NCBI GenBank assembly: GCA_028710605.1
Contig: JAQTTU010000003.1
Span: 297,886 to 361,885 of the forward strand
Reading direction: 5' to 3'
From: Sideroxydans sp.
GTDB taxonomy: Bacteria > Pseudomonadota > Gammaproteobacteria > Burkholderiales > Gallionellaceae
Length of the DNA stretch: 64,000 nt
The position numbers were made by a program, and so were the translations under genes. A model generated the notes under the pieces. The model worked only from the letters and a program-made list of their open reading frames with translations. It was not told the DNA's origin and ran no database searches. This document shows, in pieces, positions 55,539 through 64,000 of this stretch; positions within the stretch are counted from its first letter, which is position 1; every line of letters begins with the position of its first letter.

Positions 55539-56252
55539 ATGACAAAGCAGAGCCAAGAGCTGACCCAGAAAGACACGCGCGAACGCATTCTCGATGCGGC
55601 CGAGCTGATGTTCATGCAGCACGGCTACGACGGCTCGTCGATGCGCACGGTGACCAGCGAAGCCGGGGTCAATCTGGCGGCGGCCAATTACCACTTCGGC
55701 TCCAAGGAGGCGCTGATGCAAGCGGTGCTGCGGCGGCGGCTGGATGTCATCAACCAGGAACGCATGCGCCTGCTGGATGAAGCCGAAGCCAAAGCGGGCG
55801 GAAAACCGCTGAAACCGTCGGTGATTATTGACTGTTTTTTCGGCACGCTGCTGCGGGTTGCCGCCGACCAGAAGGCGGGCGGAGAAACCTTCCTGCGCCT
55901 GCTGGGACGCACCATCACCGACCCGTCGGATTTCATTCGCACCTTCATGTCGTCGGAGTATGCCGATGTGCTGGAGCGCTACAAGGAGGCGCTGTTCCGC
56001 TCGCTGCCGGATGTACCCAAGGCGGAAATCGTGTGGCGCTTCCATTTCATGCTGGGTGCAACCTCGTATGCCATCACCGGCACCGATTCGTTGCGCTTGG
56101 TGACCGATTGGCAGGTGGACGAGGGCGTGGCGGAACAGGAAGAAAACCTGTTGCCGCGCCTGATGTCGTTTTTGCTGGGCGGTCTGCGTGCGCCGTTGCC
56201 AAAAATTGAAATTAGCGTCGAGGAAGCGGCCAGCGCGCCGTTCGTGAAATAG
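55539..56252 (+). CDS. TetR/AcrR-family transcriptional regulator
   Basis: 237 residues. The N-terminal HTH (~12-58: TRERILDAAELMFMQHGYDGSSMRTVTSEAGVNLAAANYHFGSKEALMQAVL) is canonical. The C-terminal ~170 residues form a large ligand domain likely for acyl-CoA or fatty acids, judged by context only. It sits between the acyl-CoA ligase and fadE and has its own palindrome. PsrA and FadP-type TetR regulators of fatty-acid degradation are the known analogues. Confidence 0.92.
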   Translation: MTKQSQELTQKDTRERILDAAELMFMQHGYDGSSMRTVTSEAGVNLAAANYHFGSKEALMQAVLRRRLDVINQERMRLLDEAEAKAGGKPLKPSVIIDCFFGTLLRVAADQKAGGETFLRLLGRTITDPSDFIRTFMSSEYADVLERYKEALFRSLPDVPKAEIVWRFHFMLGATSYAITGTDSLRLVTDWQVDEGVAEQEENLLPRLMSFLLGGLRAPLPKIEISVEEAASAPFVK

Positions 56253-56284
56253 CCGTTGCATCACAAAGCATAAAAACCCAGTTA

Positions 56285-56414
56285 GCCACAGAGAACACAG
56301 AGATCACAGAGGAGAAACAAACGGTTATTACAAAATTGCGTTTTACCTTTTGGGTGAACCCGCAAATCAAGGAAAATCCGTTTCTTTCTCTGTGTCCTCT
56401 GTGGTCTCTGTGGC
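56285..56414. repeat. CCACAGAGAACACAGAG-type inverted repeat, copy 2
   Basis: GCCACAGAGAACACAGAGATCACAG and the complementary TCTCTGTGTCCTCTGTGG..TCTGTGGC flank a ~70-nt centre. Between the TetR gene and fadE. Confidence 0.85.
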
Positions 56415-56470
56415 TTGAATTAAGTTTTTTTGGATAAATACAAACCCGAAGTATCAAGGAGAAAACCATC

Positions 56471-58831
56471 ATGTCCACTTTTGCATTTCTGCTGTTGCTG
56501 CTTGGTGTTGCATTGCTCGTTGTGCGTCCGTTGCGGCGCGCGGTACTCAGCGCGCCGCTGCTCGCCGTTTACAAAAAAATCCTGCCGCAAATGTCCGACA
56601 CCGAACGCGAGGCGCTGGAAGCGGGCACGGTGTGGTGGGAGGGCGAACTGTTCCGTGGCAATCCCGACTGGAAAAAACTGCACGCTTATCCGCAGCCGAA
56701 ACTGACCGCCGCCGAACAATCTTTTCTCGATAACGAAGTGGATGAAGCTTGCCACATGGTTGATGACTGGAAAGCTTCCCAGACCGACTACGACATGTCG
56801 CCCGAAGCGTGGCAATACGTCAAGGACAAAGGCTTCCTCGGCATGATTATTCCGAAGAAATACGGCGGACTGGAATTCTCCGCTTATGCGCATTCGCAAG
56901 TAGTGCAAAAGTTATCCACCCGCTCGTCGGTGCTGGGCGTGACGGTGATGGTGCCGAACTCGCTCGGCCCGGCGGAATTGCTGCTGCATTACGGCACGGA
57001 TGAACAGAAAAATTATTACCTGCCGCGCCTCGCCAAAGGCATCGAAATTCCGGCCTTCGCGCTGACCTCGCCGTGGGCGGGCTCGGATGCGGCATCCATC
57101 CCCGATGTGGGCATCGTGTGCAAGGGGCAATGGCAAGGCCGCGAAGTGATCGGCATGCGCGTCACCTGGGACAAGCGCTACATCACGCTCGCCCCGCTGT
57201 GCACCATCCTCGGTTTGGCTTTCCGCATGTACGACCCGGACGGCTTGCTGGGCGATCAAAAAGAAATCGGCATTACCTGCGCGCTGATTCCGCACGATCA
57301 TCCGGGGGTGGATGTGGGTCGCCGCCACTTCCCGCTGAATGCCGTATTCACCACCGGCCCGACGCGGGGCAAGAACGTGTTCATGCCGCTGGAATTCATC
57401 ATCGGCGGCCCGGCCATGGCCGGTCGCGGCTGGCGCATGCTGATGGAATGTCTGGCCGCAGGCCGTTCCATCTCGCTGCCGTCGTCCAATACCGGCATGG
57501 CCAAACTGACCGCCCGCGCTGTCGGCTCTTACGCGAGAGTGCGCAGCCAGTTCAGGATGTCGGTAGGCAAATTTGAAGGGGTCGAAGAAGCGCTGACCCG
57601 CATCGGCGCTTACACCTACCTGATGGACGCGACGCGCTCCATGACCGCAGGCGCAATCGACCTCGGCGAGAAACCCTCGGTGGCCTCGGCCATCGCCAAA
57701 TACCACGTCACCGAACTGGCGCGCAAAGTGGTCAATGACGGCATGGATGTGATCGGCGGCAAAGGCATCTGCCTCGGACCATCCAACTTCCTCGGTCGCG
57801 CCTACCAACAGATACCCGTCGGCATCACCGTCGAAGGCGCAAACATTTTGACGCGCAGCCTGATCCTGTTCGGTCAGGGCGCGATCCGCTGCCATCCATA
57901 TGTGCTGAAGGAAATGCAGGCGGCAAATAATCCCGATGCCGCGCAAGCGCTGCGCGATTTCGATGCCGCCTTGTTCGCGCACATCGCCTTCACCATGCGC
58001 AACGGCGTGCGCACGTTATGGTACGGACTCACCGGCGGATTGTTTATCAGCGCGCCGTCCAATGTCGCACCGGAAGCGAAGCAGTACTACAAGCAGATCA
58101 CCCGCTTGTCTGCCGCCTTCGCCTTCATCTCCGACGTGTCCATGCTGGTGCTGGGCGGCAGCCTGAAACGGCGCGAGAAAACCTCGGCGCGCCTAGGCGA
58201 CATTCTGGCGCAGATGTACCTGATGTCGGCAGCACTGAAGCGCTATCAGGACGTGGGGCAATCTGCCGATGCGGCCTTGCTGCACTGGAATATGCAGAAC
58301 TCGCGTTACCTCGCGCAGGAAGCGTTCAAGGGCGTGATGGCCAACTACCCGAGCAAGCTGGTCGGCCTGTTGCTGAACCTGGTCATCTTCCCGTTCGGTC
58401 GCCCGTTTGCAGTTGTGTCTGACGACCTTGGTCATCAAGTGGCGAAGCTGATGATCTCGCCGTCGGCGACGCGCGACCGTTTCACCGCCGACTGCCACTT
58501 GCCGAAAACGTCCGACGAACCGGTGGGCGCGCTGGAGCTGGCATTCGCCGCCACGATTGCCGCCGAACCGATTGATGCCAAAGTGCGCGAGGCCGAGAAG
58601 CGTGGCCTGTTCGACAACAACCCGGAAGCCAATGTGCGCGACATCGCCGATGTCGCCTTCAAGCAAGGCGTGGTCAGCGCCGAAGAGTATGTGGTGCTGA
58701 AACGCCGCGACGAGTTGCGCAACATCGTCATCCGCGTCGATGACTTCCCGTTCGACTTTGACGTGGCGACCGCCAACAAGCGCAACGTCCAAGCCAGCGC
58801 AGCAGGCATGCCGGAGCGTTTGGCGGCCTGA
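56471..58831 (+). CDS. fadE: Acyl-CoA dehydrogenase FadE
   Basis: 786 residues (E. coli FadE 814). An N-terminal TM helix (FLLLLLGVALLVVRP) anchors it to the membrane. The acyl-CoA dehydrogenase core follows (GFLGMIIPKKYGGLEFSAYAHSQVVQKLSTRS; ALTSPWAGSDAASIPDVG; ISLPSSNTGMAKLTARAVGSYARVRSQF; GKGICLGPSNFLGRAYQQIPVGITVEGANILTR). The C-terminal DUF1974 region (~510-780) is typical of FadE. It oxidises acyl-CoA to enoyl-CoA. AAGGAG precedes the ATG. Confidence 0.95.
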   Translation: MSTFAFLLLLLGVALLVVRPLRRAVLSAPLLAVYKKILPQMSDTEREALEAGTVWWEGELFRGNPDWKKLHAYPQPKLTAAEQSFLDNEVDEACHMVDDWKASQTDYDMSPEAWQYVKDKGFLGMIIPKKYGGLEFSAYAHSQVVQKLSTRSSVLGVTVMVPNSLGPAELLLHYGTDEQKNYYLPRLAKGIEIPAFALTSPWAGSDAASIPDVGIVCKGQWQGREVIGMRVTWDKRYITLAPLCTILGLAFRMYDPDGLLGDQKEIGITCALIPHDHPGVDVGRRHFPLNAVFTTGPTRGKNVFMPLEFIIGGPAMAGRGWRMLMECLAAGRSISLPSSNTGMAKLTARAVGSYARVRSQFRMSVGKFEGVEEALTRIGAYTYLMDATRSMTAGAIDLGEKPSVASAIAKYHVTELARKVVNDGMDVIGGKGICLGPSNFLGRAYQQIPVGITVEGANILTRSLILFGQGAIRCHPYVLKEMQAANNPDAAQALRDFDAALFAHIAFTMRNGVRTLWYGLTGGLFISAPSNVAPEAKQYYKQITRLSAAFAFISDVSMLVLGGSLKRREKTSARLGDILAQMYLMSAALKRYQDVGQSADAALLHWNMQNSRYLAQEAFKGVMANYPSKLVGLLLNLVIFPFGRPFAVVSDDLGHQVAKLMISPSATRDRFTADCHLPKTSDEPVGALELAFAATIAAEPIDAKVREAEKRGLFDNNPEANVRDIADVAFKQGVVSAEEYVVLKRRDELRNIVIRVDDFPFDFDVATANKRNVQASAAGMPERLAA

Positions 58832-58901
58832 AAGGCGTAAACTTAAACCCGATGACACGCAAGTTTGGAAAACGGAAACAAGCACCGTGGAGGAATCAAG
58901 A

Positions 58902-61379
58902 ATGAAACAATTTAATATCAGAAAAGTCGCCGTGCTCGGCGCAGGCGTAATGGGTGCGCAGATTGCGGCGCACTTGGTCAACGCCAATGTCGAAACGCTA
59001 TTGTTCGAGCTGCCCGCGAAAGAGGGCGATCTCAACGGCAACGTGAACAAGGCGCTGGACGGCTTGAAGAAGCTAGACCCCGCGCCCATCTCCAGCCCGT
59101 CGCGCGTCACTTACATCCAGGCCGCCAACTACGAACAGCATCTGGAGAAATTGCGCGAATGCGATCTCATCATCGAGGCCATCGCCGAACGCATGGACTG
59201 GAAGTCCGATCTGTATCGCAAGGTCGCGCCGTTCGTGAATGCGAACGCCATCTTCGCCACCAACACCTCCGGCCTGTCCATCAACAAACTGGCGGAAGCC
59301 TTCCCCGAACAACTGCGCCACCGCTTCTGCGGCATCCACTTTTTCAATCCGCCGCGCTACATGCATCTGGTGGAGCTGATCCCGTGCAAAGGCACGGAAG
59401 CGGATATGCTGGACCAACTGGAAACCTTCCTCGTTTCCACCGTGGGCAAGGGCGTGGTGCGCGCCAAAGACACACCCAACTTCATCGCCAACCGCATCGG
59501 CGTGTTCTCCATGCTGGCCACCAAGCATCACGCGGCGGCGTTCAACCTCGGTTTCGACATGGTGGATGCGCTCACCGGGCGCTACCTCGGTCGTCCCAAA
59601 AGCGCCACCTTCCGCACGCTGGATGTGGTCGGCCTCGACGTGTTCGCGCACGTGGTCAACACCATGCGCGAGAACCTCACCGAAGACCCGTGGCACAAAC
59701 ATTTCGAGCTGCCGGAGTGGTTCAAATATCTGGTGGACCAAGGCGCGCTGGGACAGAAAACCAAGAAAGGTATTTACCAAAAGATCGGCAAGGAAATTCA
59801 TGTGCTCGATCTGCACACCAAGCAATATCGCCTGTCCGATGCCAAGGTGGATGACGGCGTGAAAGAAATTTTGCGCGAGCGCGATTGGGCGAAAAAACTC
59901 GCCGCACTGCGCGCCAACCCGCATCCGCAAGCGCAGTTCCTGTGGGCGACCTTCCGCGACGTGTTCCACTATTGCGCGCTGCAACTGGAGAACATCGCCA
60001 ACAACGCGCGCGATTTCGACTTCGCCGTGCGCTGGGGTTTCGGCTGGGACAGCGGCCCGTTCGAGATTTGGCAAGCGGCGGGCTGGCAACAGGTGGCGGG
60101 CTGGATCGCCGCCGACATCGCCGCCGGCAAATCAATGTCGAATGCGTTGTTGCCCGCGTGGGTGACCGAGCCGGATCGCATCGCGGTGCACAGCATGCAG
60201 GGCTCGTACTCGCCCGCCAGCAAAACCTACCAGCCGCGCTCCGCCCTCCCCGTCTATCGCCGCCAAATTTACCCGGACTCAGTGCTGGGCGAAATGCGCC
60301 ACTACGGCGAGACGGTGTTCGAGACCGATGCGGTGCGCCTGTGGCACGCTGGCGACGACATCGCCATCCTCAGTTTCAAAACCAAGATGCATGCCGTCAA
60401 CAACGAAGTGCTGGACGGTGTGCTGCGCGCGGTGGATGAGGCCGAAGCGAATTTCAGCGCGCTGGTGCTGTGGCAAACCGAAACACCGTTCTCCGCCGGT
60501 GCGCACCTGCTGCAACTGATGCAGGGCGTGCAGGAATCGAAAGAAGATGTCGGCATGTTCGGCAAGCTCAAGCAAGCCGCAACCCGCGTCAAATATACCG
60601 CTGCGGGCGGCGGCGGCATGGGCGATCTGTTCAATGCCGCGACGGGCAACGTGCCCAAGGTGGAAGAAGTGGTGGCCAAGTTTCAGCGAGTGTCGCAACG
60701 TCTCAAGTATGCGCAAGTGCCGACCATTGCGGCGGTGGACGGTCTGGCGCTGGGCGGAGGCTGCGAATTCGCCATCCACTGCGCGCGCACGGTCGCCACA
60801 CTGGAAAGCTACATCGGCCTGGTTGAAGTCGGTGTCGGTCTGCTGCCCGCTGGCGGCGGCTGCAAAGAGATGGCGCAACGCGCGGCAGCCGAAGCGCGCG
60901 GCGGCGACATCTTCCCCGTCCTGCGCCGTTACTTCCAGAGTATCGCCATGGGCGAAGTGGCCAAGAGCGCCGAGATGGCGCGCGAGATGGGCTACCTCAG
61001 ACCGTCCGACCGCATCGTGCTCAACCGTTTCGAGTTGCTGCATATCGCCAAGGAAGAAGCCAAGGCGCTCAACGCCACCGCTTATCGTCCGCCGCTGCAT
61101 CAGCGTTTGATTCCGGTAGCCGGACGCACCAGCATCGCCACGTTCAAAGCGTCGATGATTAACATGCTGGAAGGCGGCTTCATTTCAGAACACGATTACA
61201 ACATCGGTTGCCGCGTGGCCGAAACGATGTGCGGCGGCGATGTGGAAGCGGGCAGTCTGGTGGATGAAGACTGGCTGCTCGATCTGGAGCGGAAAAACTT
61301 TATGGAATTGCTGGCGACCGACAAGACGCAGGCACGCATCGAACACATGCTGAAAAACGGCAAGCCGTTGCGCAACTAA
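58902..61379 (+). CDS. Multifunctional 3-hydroxyacyl-CoA dehydrogenase/enoyl-CoA hydratase (FadN-type order)
   Basis: 825 residues from the ATG at 58902 (GAGGAATC upstream). The dehydrogenase comes first: NAD-binding VAVLGAGVMGAQIA (Gly13-Gly18) and catalytic His in CGIHFFNPPRYMHLVEL. The hydratase/crotonase is C-terminal (~595-720: PTIAAVDGLALGGGCEFAIHC with one Glu and IGLVEVGVGLLPAGGG with the second Glu). This is the reverse of E. coli FadB and matches Bacillus FadN. It performs the hydration and second oxidation of beta-oxidation. Confidence 0.93.
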   Translation: MKQFNIRKVAVLGAGVMGAQIAAHLVNANVETLLFELPAKEGDLNGNVNKALDGLKKLDPAPISSPSRVTYIQAANYEQHLEKLRECDLIIEAIAERMDWKSDLYRKVAPFVNANAIFATNTSGLSINKLAEAFPEQLRHRFCGIHFFNPPRYMHLVELIPCKGTEADMLDQLETFLVSTVGKGVVRAKDTPNFIANRIGVFSMLATKHHAAAFNLGFDMVDALTGRYLGRPKSATFRTLDVVGLDVFAHVVNTMRENLTEDPWHKHFELPEWFKYLVDQGALGQKTKKGIYQKIGKEIHVLDLHTKQYRLSDAKVDDGVKEILRERDWAKKLAALRANPHPQAQFLWATFRDVFHYCALQLENIANNARDFDFAVRWGFGWDSGPFEIWQAAGWQQVAGWIAADIAAGKSMSNALLPAWVTEPDRIAVHSMQGSYSPASKTYQPRSALPVYRRQIYPDSVLGEMRHYGETVFETDAVRLWHAGDDIAILSFKTKMHAVNNEVLDGVLRAVDEAEANFSALVLWQTETPFSAGAHLLQLMQGVQESKEDVGMFGKLKQAATRVKYTAAGGGGMGDLFNAATGNVPKVEEVVAKFQRVSQRLKYAQVPTIAAVDGLALGGGCEFAIHCARTVATLESYIGLVEVGVGLLPAGGGCKEMAQRAAAEARGGDIFPVLRRYFQSIAMGEVAKSAEMAREMGYLRPSDRIVLNRFELLHIAKEEAKALNATAYRPPLHQRLIPVAGRTSIATFKASMINMLEGGFISEHDYNIGCRVAETMCGGDVEAGSLVDEDWLLDLERKNFMELLATDKTQARIEHMLKNGKPLRN

Positions 61380-61512
61380 CGATCATGGCTCAGGCCGCAC
61401 AGCGAGTTAAAGTCTGCGCCATGATCGTTTCCCTCACCCCCGTCCCCCCTCTCCCCGAGGGAGAGGGGTACAGTCGGAAGCTACGCTGATTTAAAATTTT
61501 TTGGAGAACAAC

Positions 61513-62712
61513 ATGAGCAAACAAATTCAGGAAGCCTACATCGTTGCCGCCACGCGCACGCCGGTGGGCAAAGCACCGCGCGGGATGTTTCGCCACACGC
61601 GCCCCGATGATCTGCTGGCGCACGTGTTGCGCGGTGTGCTGGCGCAAGCGCCGTCGCTCGATGCGGCCAGCGTGGGCGATGTGATCGTCGGTTGCGCCAT
61701 GCCGGAGGCGGAACAGGGTATGAACGTGGCGCGCATCGCGTTGCTGTTGGCGGGATTGCCGGACACCGTGCCCGGTCTGACGGTGAACCGCTTCTGCTCC
61801 TCCGGCGTGCAAGCCGTGGCGCTGGCGGCGGACCGCATCCGTTTGGGCGAAGCCGACGTGATGATCGCGGCAGGCGTGGAAAGCATGAGCATGGTGCCGA
61901 TGATGGGCAACAAGATCGCGTTCAATCCGGCCATCTTCGAGCACAACGAACATTACGGCATCGCCTACGGCATGGGGCTGACGGCGGAGAAAGTCGCGGA
62001 GCGCTGGAAGGTGACGCGCGAAGCGCAGGATGCGTTTGCCTTGCAGAGCCACCAACGCGCCATCGCCGCCATCAACAGCGGCGAATTCAAGGATGAGATC
62101 ACGCCGTACCGCATCGCCGACCATGTGCCGGACATGAACACGCGCGAGATAAAAATCAAAGCGCGCGACGTGGCGCAGGACGAAGGGCCGCGCGCGGATA
62201 CCTCGGTGGAAGCGCTGGGCAAACTCAAAACCGTGTTCGCGCAAAAAGGTTCGGTGACGGCGGGCAACAGTTCGCAGATGTCGGACGGCGCGGGCGCGGT
62301 GTTGCTGTGCAGCGAGGCCGCATTGAAGCGCTACAACCTCACTCCCATCGGCAAGTTCCACGGCTTCAGCGTCGCGGGCGTACCGCCGGAGATCATGGGC
62401 ATAGGCCCGAAAGCGGCGATTCCGCTGGTGTTGAAACAGGCCGGTTTGTCGCTGAACGACATTGACTGGATTGAACTCAACGAAGCCTTCGCCGCGCAAT
62501 CGCTGGCGGTCATCAACGATCTCGGTCTCGATCCGGCCAAGGTCAACCCGCTGGGCGGCGCGATCGCGTTGGGGCATCCGCTGGGTGCGACCGGCGCGAT
62601 CCGCACCGCGACGCTGCTGCACGGCATGCGCCGCCACAAACAAAAGTACGGCTTGGTGACGATGTGCATAGGCACGGGCATGGGGGCGGCGGGTCTGTTC
62701 GAGGCGCTGTGA
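61513..62712 (+). CDS. fadA: Acetyl-CoA C-acyltransferase (thiolase)
   Basis: 399 residues from the ATG at 61513 (GGAG 9 bp upstream). Nucleophile Cys95 in VNRFCSSGVQ; the C-terminal His in GGAIALGHPLGATGA and Cys in TMCIGTGMGAAG complete the active site. It cleaves 3-ketoacyl-CoA in the last step of beta-oxidation. Gene order with the FadN-type enzyme supports one pathway. Confidence 0.95.
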   Translation: MSKQIQEAYIVAATRTPVGKAPRGMFRHTRPDDLLAHVLRGVLAQAPSLDAASVGDVIVGCAMPEAEQGMNVARIALLLAGLPDTVPGLTVNRFCSSGVQAVALAADRIRLGEADVMIAAGVESMSMVPMMGNKIAFNPAIFEHNEHYGIAYGMGLTAEKVAERWKVTREAQDAFALQSHQRAIAAINSGEFKDEITPYRIADHVPDMNTREIKIKARDVAQDEGPRADTSVEALGKLKTVFAQKGSVTAGNSSQMSDGAGAVLLCSEAALKRYNLTPIGKFHGFSVAGVPPEIMGIGPKAAIPLVLKQAGLSLNDIDWIELNEAFAAQSLAVINDLGLDPAKVNPLGGAIALGHPLGATGAIRTATLLHGMRRHKQKYGLVTMCIGTGMGAAGLFEAL

Positions 62713-62713
62713 C

Positions 62714-63253
62714 ATGCTGCGTGTGATGCATCATGCCTGGCTGGATCGCTGGCTGAAGGCGTGGAAAGCGCATTTCTTTCGCCTCGGCTTCAACCTGCAT
62801 CCGGCGTATCGCAGAACCGGCGGCCGCATCGACTACGTGTCGCCGGATATGACCTTGATCCGCATACGCCTGCCGTTCAACCGCAGCACGCGCAACCTGG
62901 TCGGCTCGATCTTCGGCGGCTCGCTGTTCGCCGTCACCGACGGCCCGCACCCGACCATGCTGCTGATGGCGCTGGGCAAGGATTACATCGTCTGGGACAA
63001 GGCCGCCAGCATCCAGTACAAACGCCCCGGACGCAGCACGCTGTTCGCCGACTGCATCGTCAGCGCGGAAGAAATCGCCGAAGTGAAAGACATCCTCACC
63101 CGCCAGCCGGAAGTTGACCGGACCTACCGCGTCGAACTGAAAGACCGCAGCGGCATCATCCACTCGGTGGTCGAGCGCACGGTGTACATCGCCAACAAGG
63201 ACCACTACAAACAGAAAAGCAAAGAGCGGCGCGCAATAAAAGAAGCGGCGTGA
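62714..63253 (+). CDS. DUF4442 hotdog-fold thioesterase-like protein
   Basis: 179 residues, starting 1 bp after the thiolase stop. The hotdog region is FNLHPAYRRTGGRIDYVSPDMTLIRIRLPFNRSTRNLVGSIFGGSLFAVTDGPHPTMLL, matching DUF4442. The tail is basic. Coupling to the beta-oxidation genes suggests an acyl-CoA thioesterase role, inferred only. Confidence 0.83.
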   Translation: MLRVMHHAWLDRWLKAWKAHFFRLGFNLHPAYRRTGGRIDYVSPDMTLIRIRLPFNRSTRNLVGSIFGGSLFAVTDGPHPTMLLMALGKDYIVWDKAASIQYKRPGRSTLFADCIVSAEEIAEVKDILTRQPEVDRTYRVELKDRSGIIHSVVERTVYIANKDHYKQKSKERRAIKEAA

Positions 63254-63284
63254 TACCGGCGTTGCAACAAGAAAAAGGCTGGCT

Positions 63285-63330
63285 CGTGATGCGACATGAG
63301 CCAGCCTTTTTTCATTGAATTCGGATACAA
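63285..63330. terminator. Probable terminator after the beta-oxidation operon
   Basis: AAAAGGCTGGCTC/GAGCCAGCCTTTTTT stem with a ~9-nt loop, 17-60 bp after the DUF4442 gene. Confidence 0.8.
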
Positions 63331-63369
63331 AAAAAGCCGCTAAAAGTAAGCGGCTTAATTCATTAATAC

Positions 63370-63460
<91 letters not shown>

Positions 63461-63547
63461 GAAAGGGCGCGCAGGATAAACCAGAACGGGGTTTTGGGCA
63501 ATCGGAATAGTGCCTTCGGAACAGTTTTTCGACACCCACCTGCCCCG

Positions 63548-63620
63548 CAACGCCCGTCGATAGCCAATCTGCGCTATGCGATGCGTGGAGATGGCCGTGG
63601 TGGTTGGCTTGCGGGGAAGT
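63548..63620 (+). repeat. Dispersed palindromic repeat, copy 9
   Basis: GCAACGCCCGTCGATAGCCAATCT...ATGCGTGGAGATGGCCG, a diverged copy with the TTGGCTTGCGGGG ending also seen in copy 4. It lies between tRNA-Ser and the IS-interrupted ORF. Confidence 0.75.
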
Positions 63621-63697
63621 TGTAGTTTTGAAAATACGGCACAGGCAACACTGGGTCAGAAAAAATCCGCTCCAAATGCCTGAGGTGAAAACCGCAA

Positions 63698-63873
63698 TTA
63701 GTGGGTATTAGACTTGATGTACTGATCGCAACGATCAGCCACCACGAACTCGATGATCGCCCGCACGTCGTCCGAGCAACTTTTGAAAATGATACGGGAC
63801 AGGATGTCCGGGTCGTGACGCAAAACAAGCACGCCGATCAACTCATCGACAGACAACTGTGTCGCACTGATGC
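63698..63873 (-). pseudogene. 3' fragment of an unidentified gene cut by an IS end
   Basis: About 58 codons, ISATQLSVDELIGVLVLRHD... to ...VVADRCDQYIKSNTH, read into the IS end at 63874 where the frame continues only into IS sequence. No upstream part remains in the window. The fragment looks protein-like but is too short to identify. Confidence 0.5.
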
Positions 63874-64000
63874 GAGGGTGTCCTGAATTTTGTGTAAACG
63901 GAATTTCAAAACTGCTGCGGCATCCTGTCTTCAAACTGGATATTAAACCGGTTTAGCGCGGCCTTCCAATCCCGTATCGGCATCGTCCATTTCTTGCTGA
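63874..64000 (-). mobile_element. Right end of an IS256-family element, cut by the window edge
   Basis: The outer end begins GAGGGTGTCCTGAATTTTGT at 63874, as in IS256-type inverted repeats. Inside it is the 3' end of a transposase gene. The left end is beyond the window, so full length and target duplication cannot be checked. Confidence 0.8.
63906..63998 (-). CDS. IS256-family transposase, C-terminal end (partial)
   Basis: The last 30 codons and a TGA encode KKWTMPIRDWKAALNRFNIQFEDRMPQQF, the conserved C-terminus of IS256-family (mutator-type) transposases. The DDE core would lie to the right of the window. Confidence 0.85.
   Translation of the reverse strand, partial: SKKWTMPIRDWKAALNRFNIQFEDRMPQQF

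Noticed and set aside
61390..62715. 441-codon ORF opposite the thiolase gene
   Set aside because: Shadow frame rich in His and Arg; the plus strand carries an intact thiolase active site.

Overview
The window looks like chromosomal DNA of a betaproteobacterium. This is inferred from gene content and order, not proven: GC-rich coding, Shine-Dalgarno starts, a pan/folK/pcnB/hda/purM/purN housekeeping block, paired DUF3108 proteins, and many short intergenic palindromes. The arrangement resembles Nitrosomonadales (Gallionellaceae-like) genomes. No 16S gene is present to settle it.

Layout. 1-2660: end of mnmA, an MscS channel, purB. 2726-3566: a small toxin-antitoxin-like pair (DUF4160 plus DUF2442-HTH) inserted between two copies of the purB 3' end. 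3814-8932: a beta-propeller lipoprotein (+) and a NarL-type two-component pair (-). 9266-17450: a five-gene minus-strand cluster headed by a 1198-residue fusion of a DyP-type heme peroxidase to a glycyl radical enzyme, followed by an exported histidine phosphatase, two CrtC/AttH-like lipocalin-fold proteins and a cupin. 18127-31641: minus-strand housekeeping (panD, panC, two membrane or envelope proteins, an AlbA_2 regulator, panB, a deoxynucleoside kinase, folK, pcnB, a HAD phosphatase, hda, an AI-2E-type permease). 31832-36644: plus-strand purM, purN, two DUF3108 proteins and an RsmB-like methyltransferase. 36888-43407: a defence-like island with an antitoxin and a PIN toxin broken by an amber codon, a NACHT-HEAT ATPase overlapping a KAP NTPase with pentapeptide repeats, and a PIN/RHH pair. 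43575-52139: chaA, greB, an ORF6N protein, a CopZ-like protein, an alpha/beta hydrolase, a Sel1 protein, ssb and a yajR-like transporter. 52595-63253: a fatty-acid degradation block (SDR, acyl-CoA ligase, TetR regulator, FadE, FadN-type multifunctional enzyme, thiolase, hotdog protein). Two identical 18-bp palindromes lie before the SDR and before the TetR gene. The window ends with tRNA-Ser(GGA) and the right end of an IS256-family element.

Two loci stand out. The NACHT-HEAT/KAP pair (37748-42498) looks like a two-ATPase anti-phage or surveillance operon. The DyP-glycyl radical fusion (13854-17450) joins an oxygen/peroxide-handling enzyme to an oxygen-sensitive radical enzyme, and no activating enzyme is nearby. 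A dispersed palindromic repeat with core CAATAGGCGATCTAC occurs at least nine times, mostly at the borders of accessory modules.
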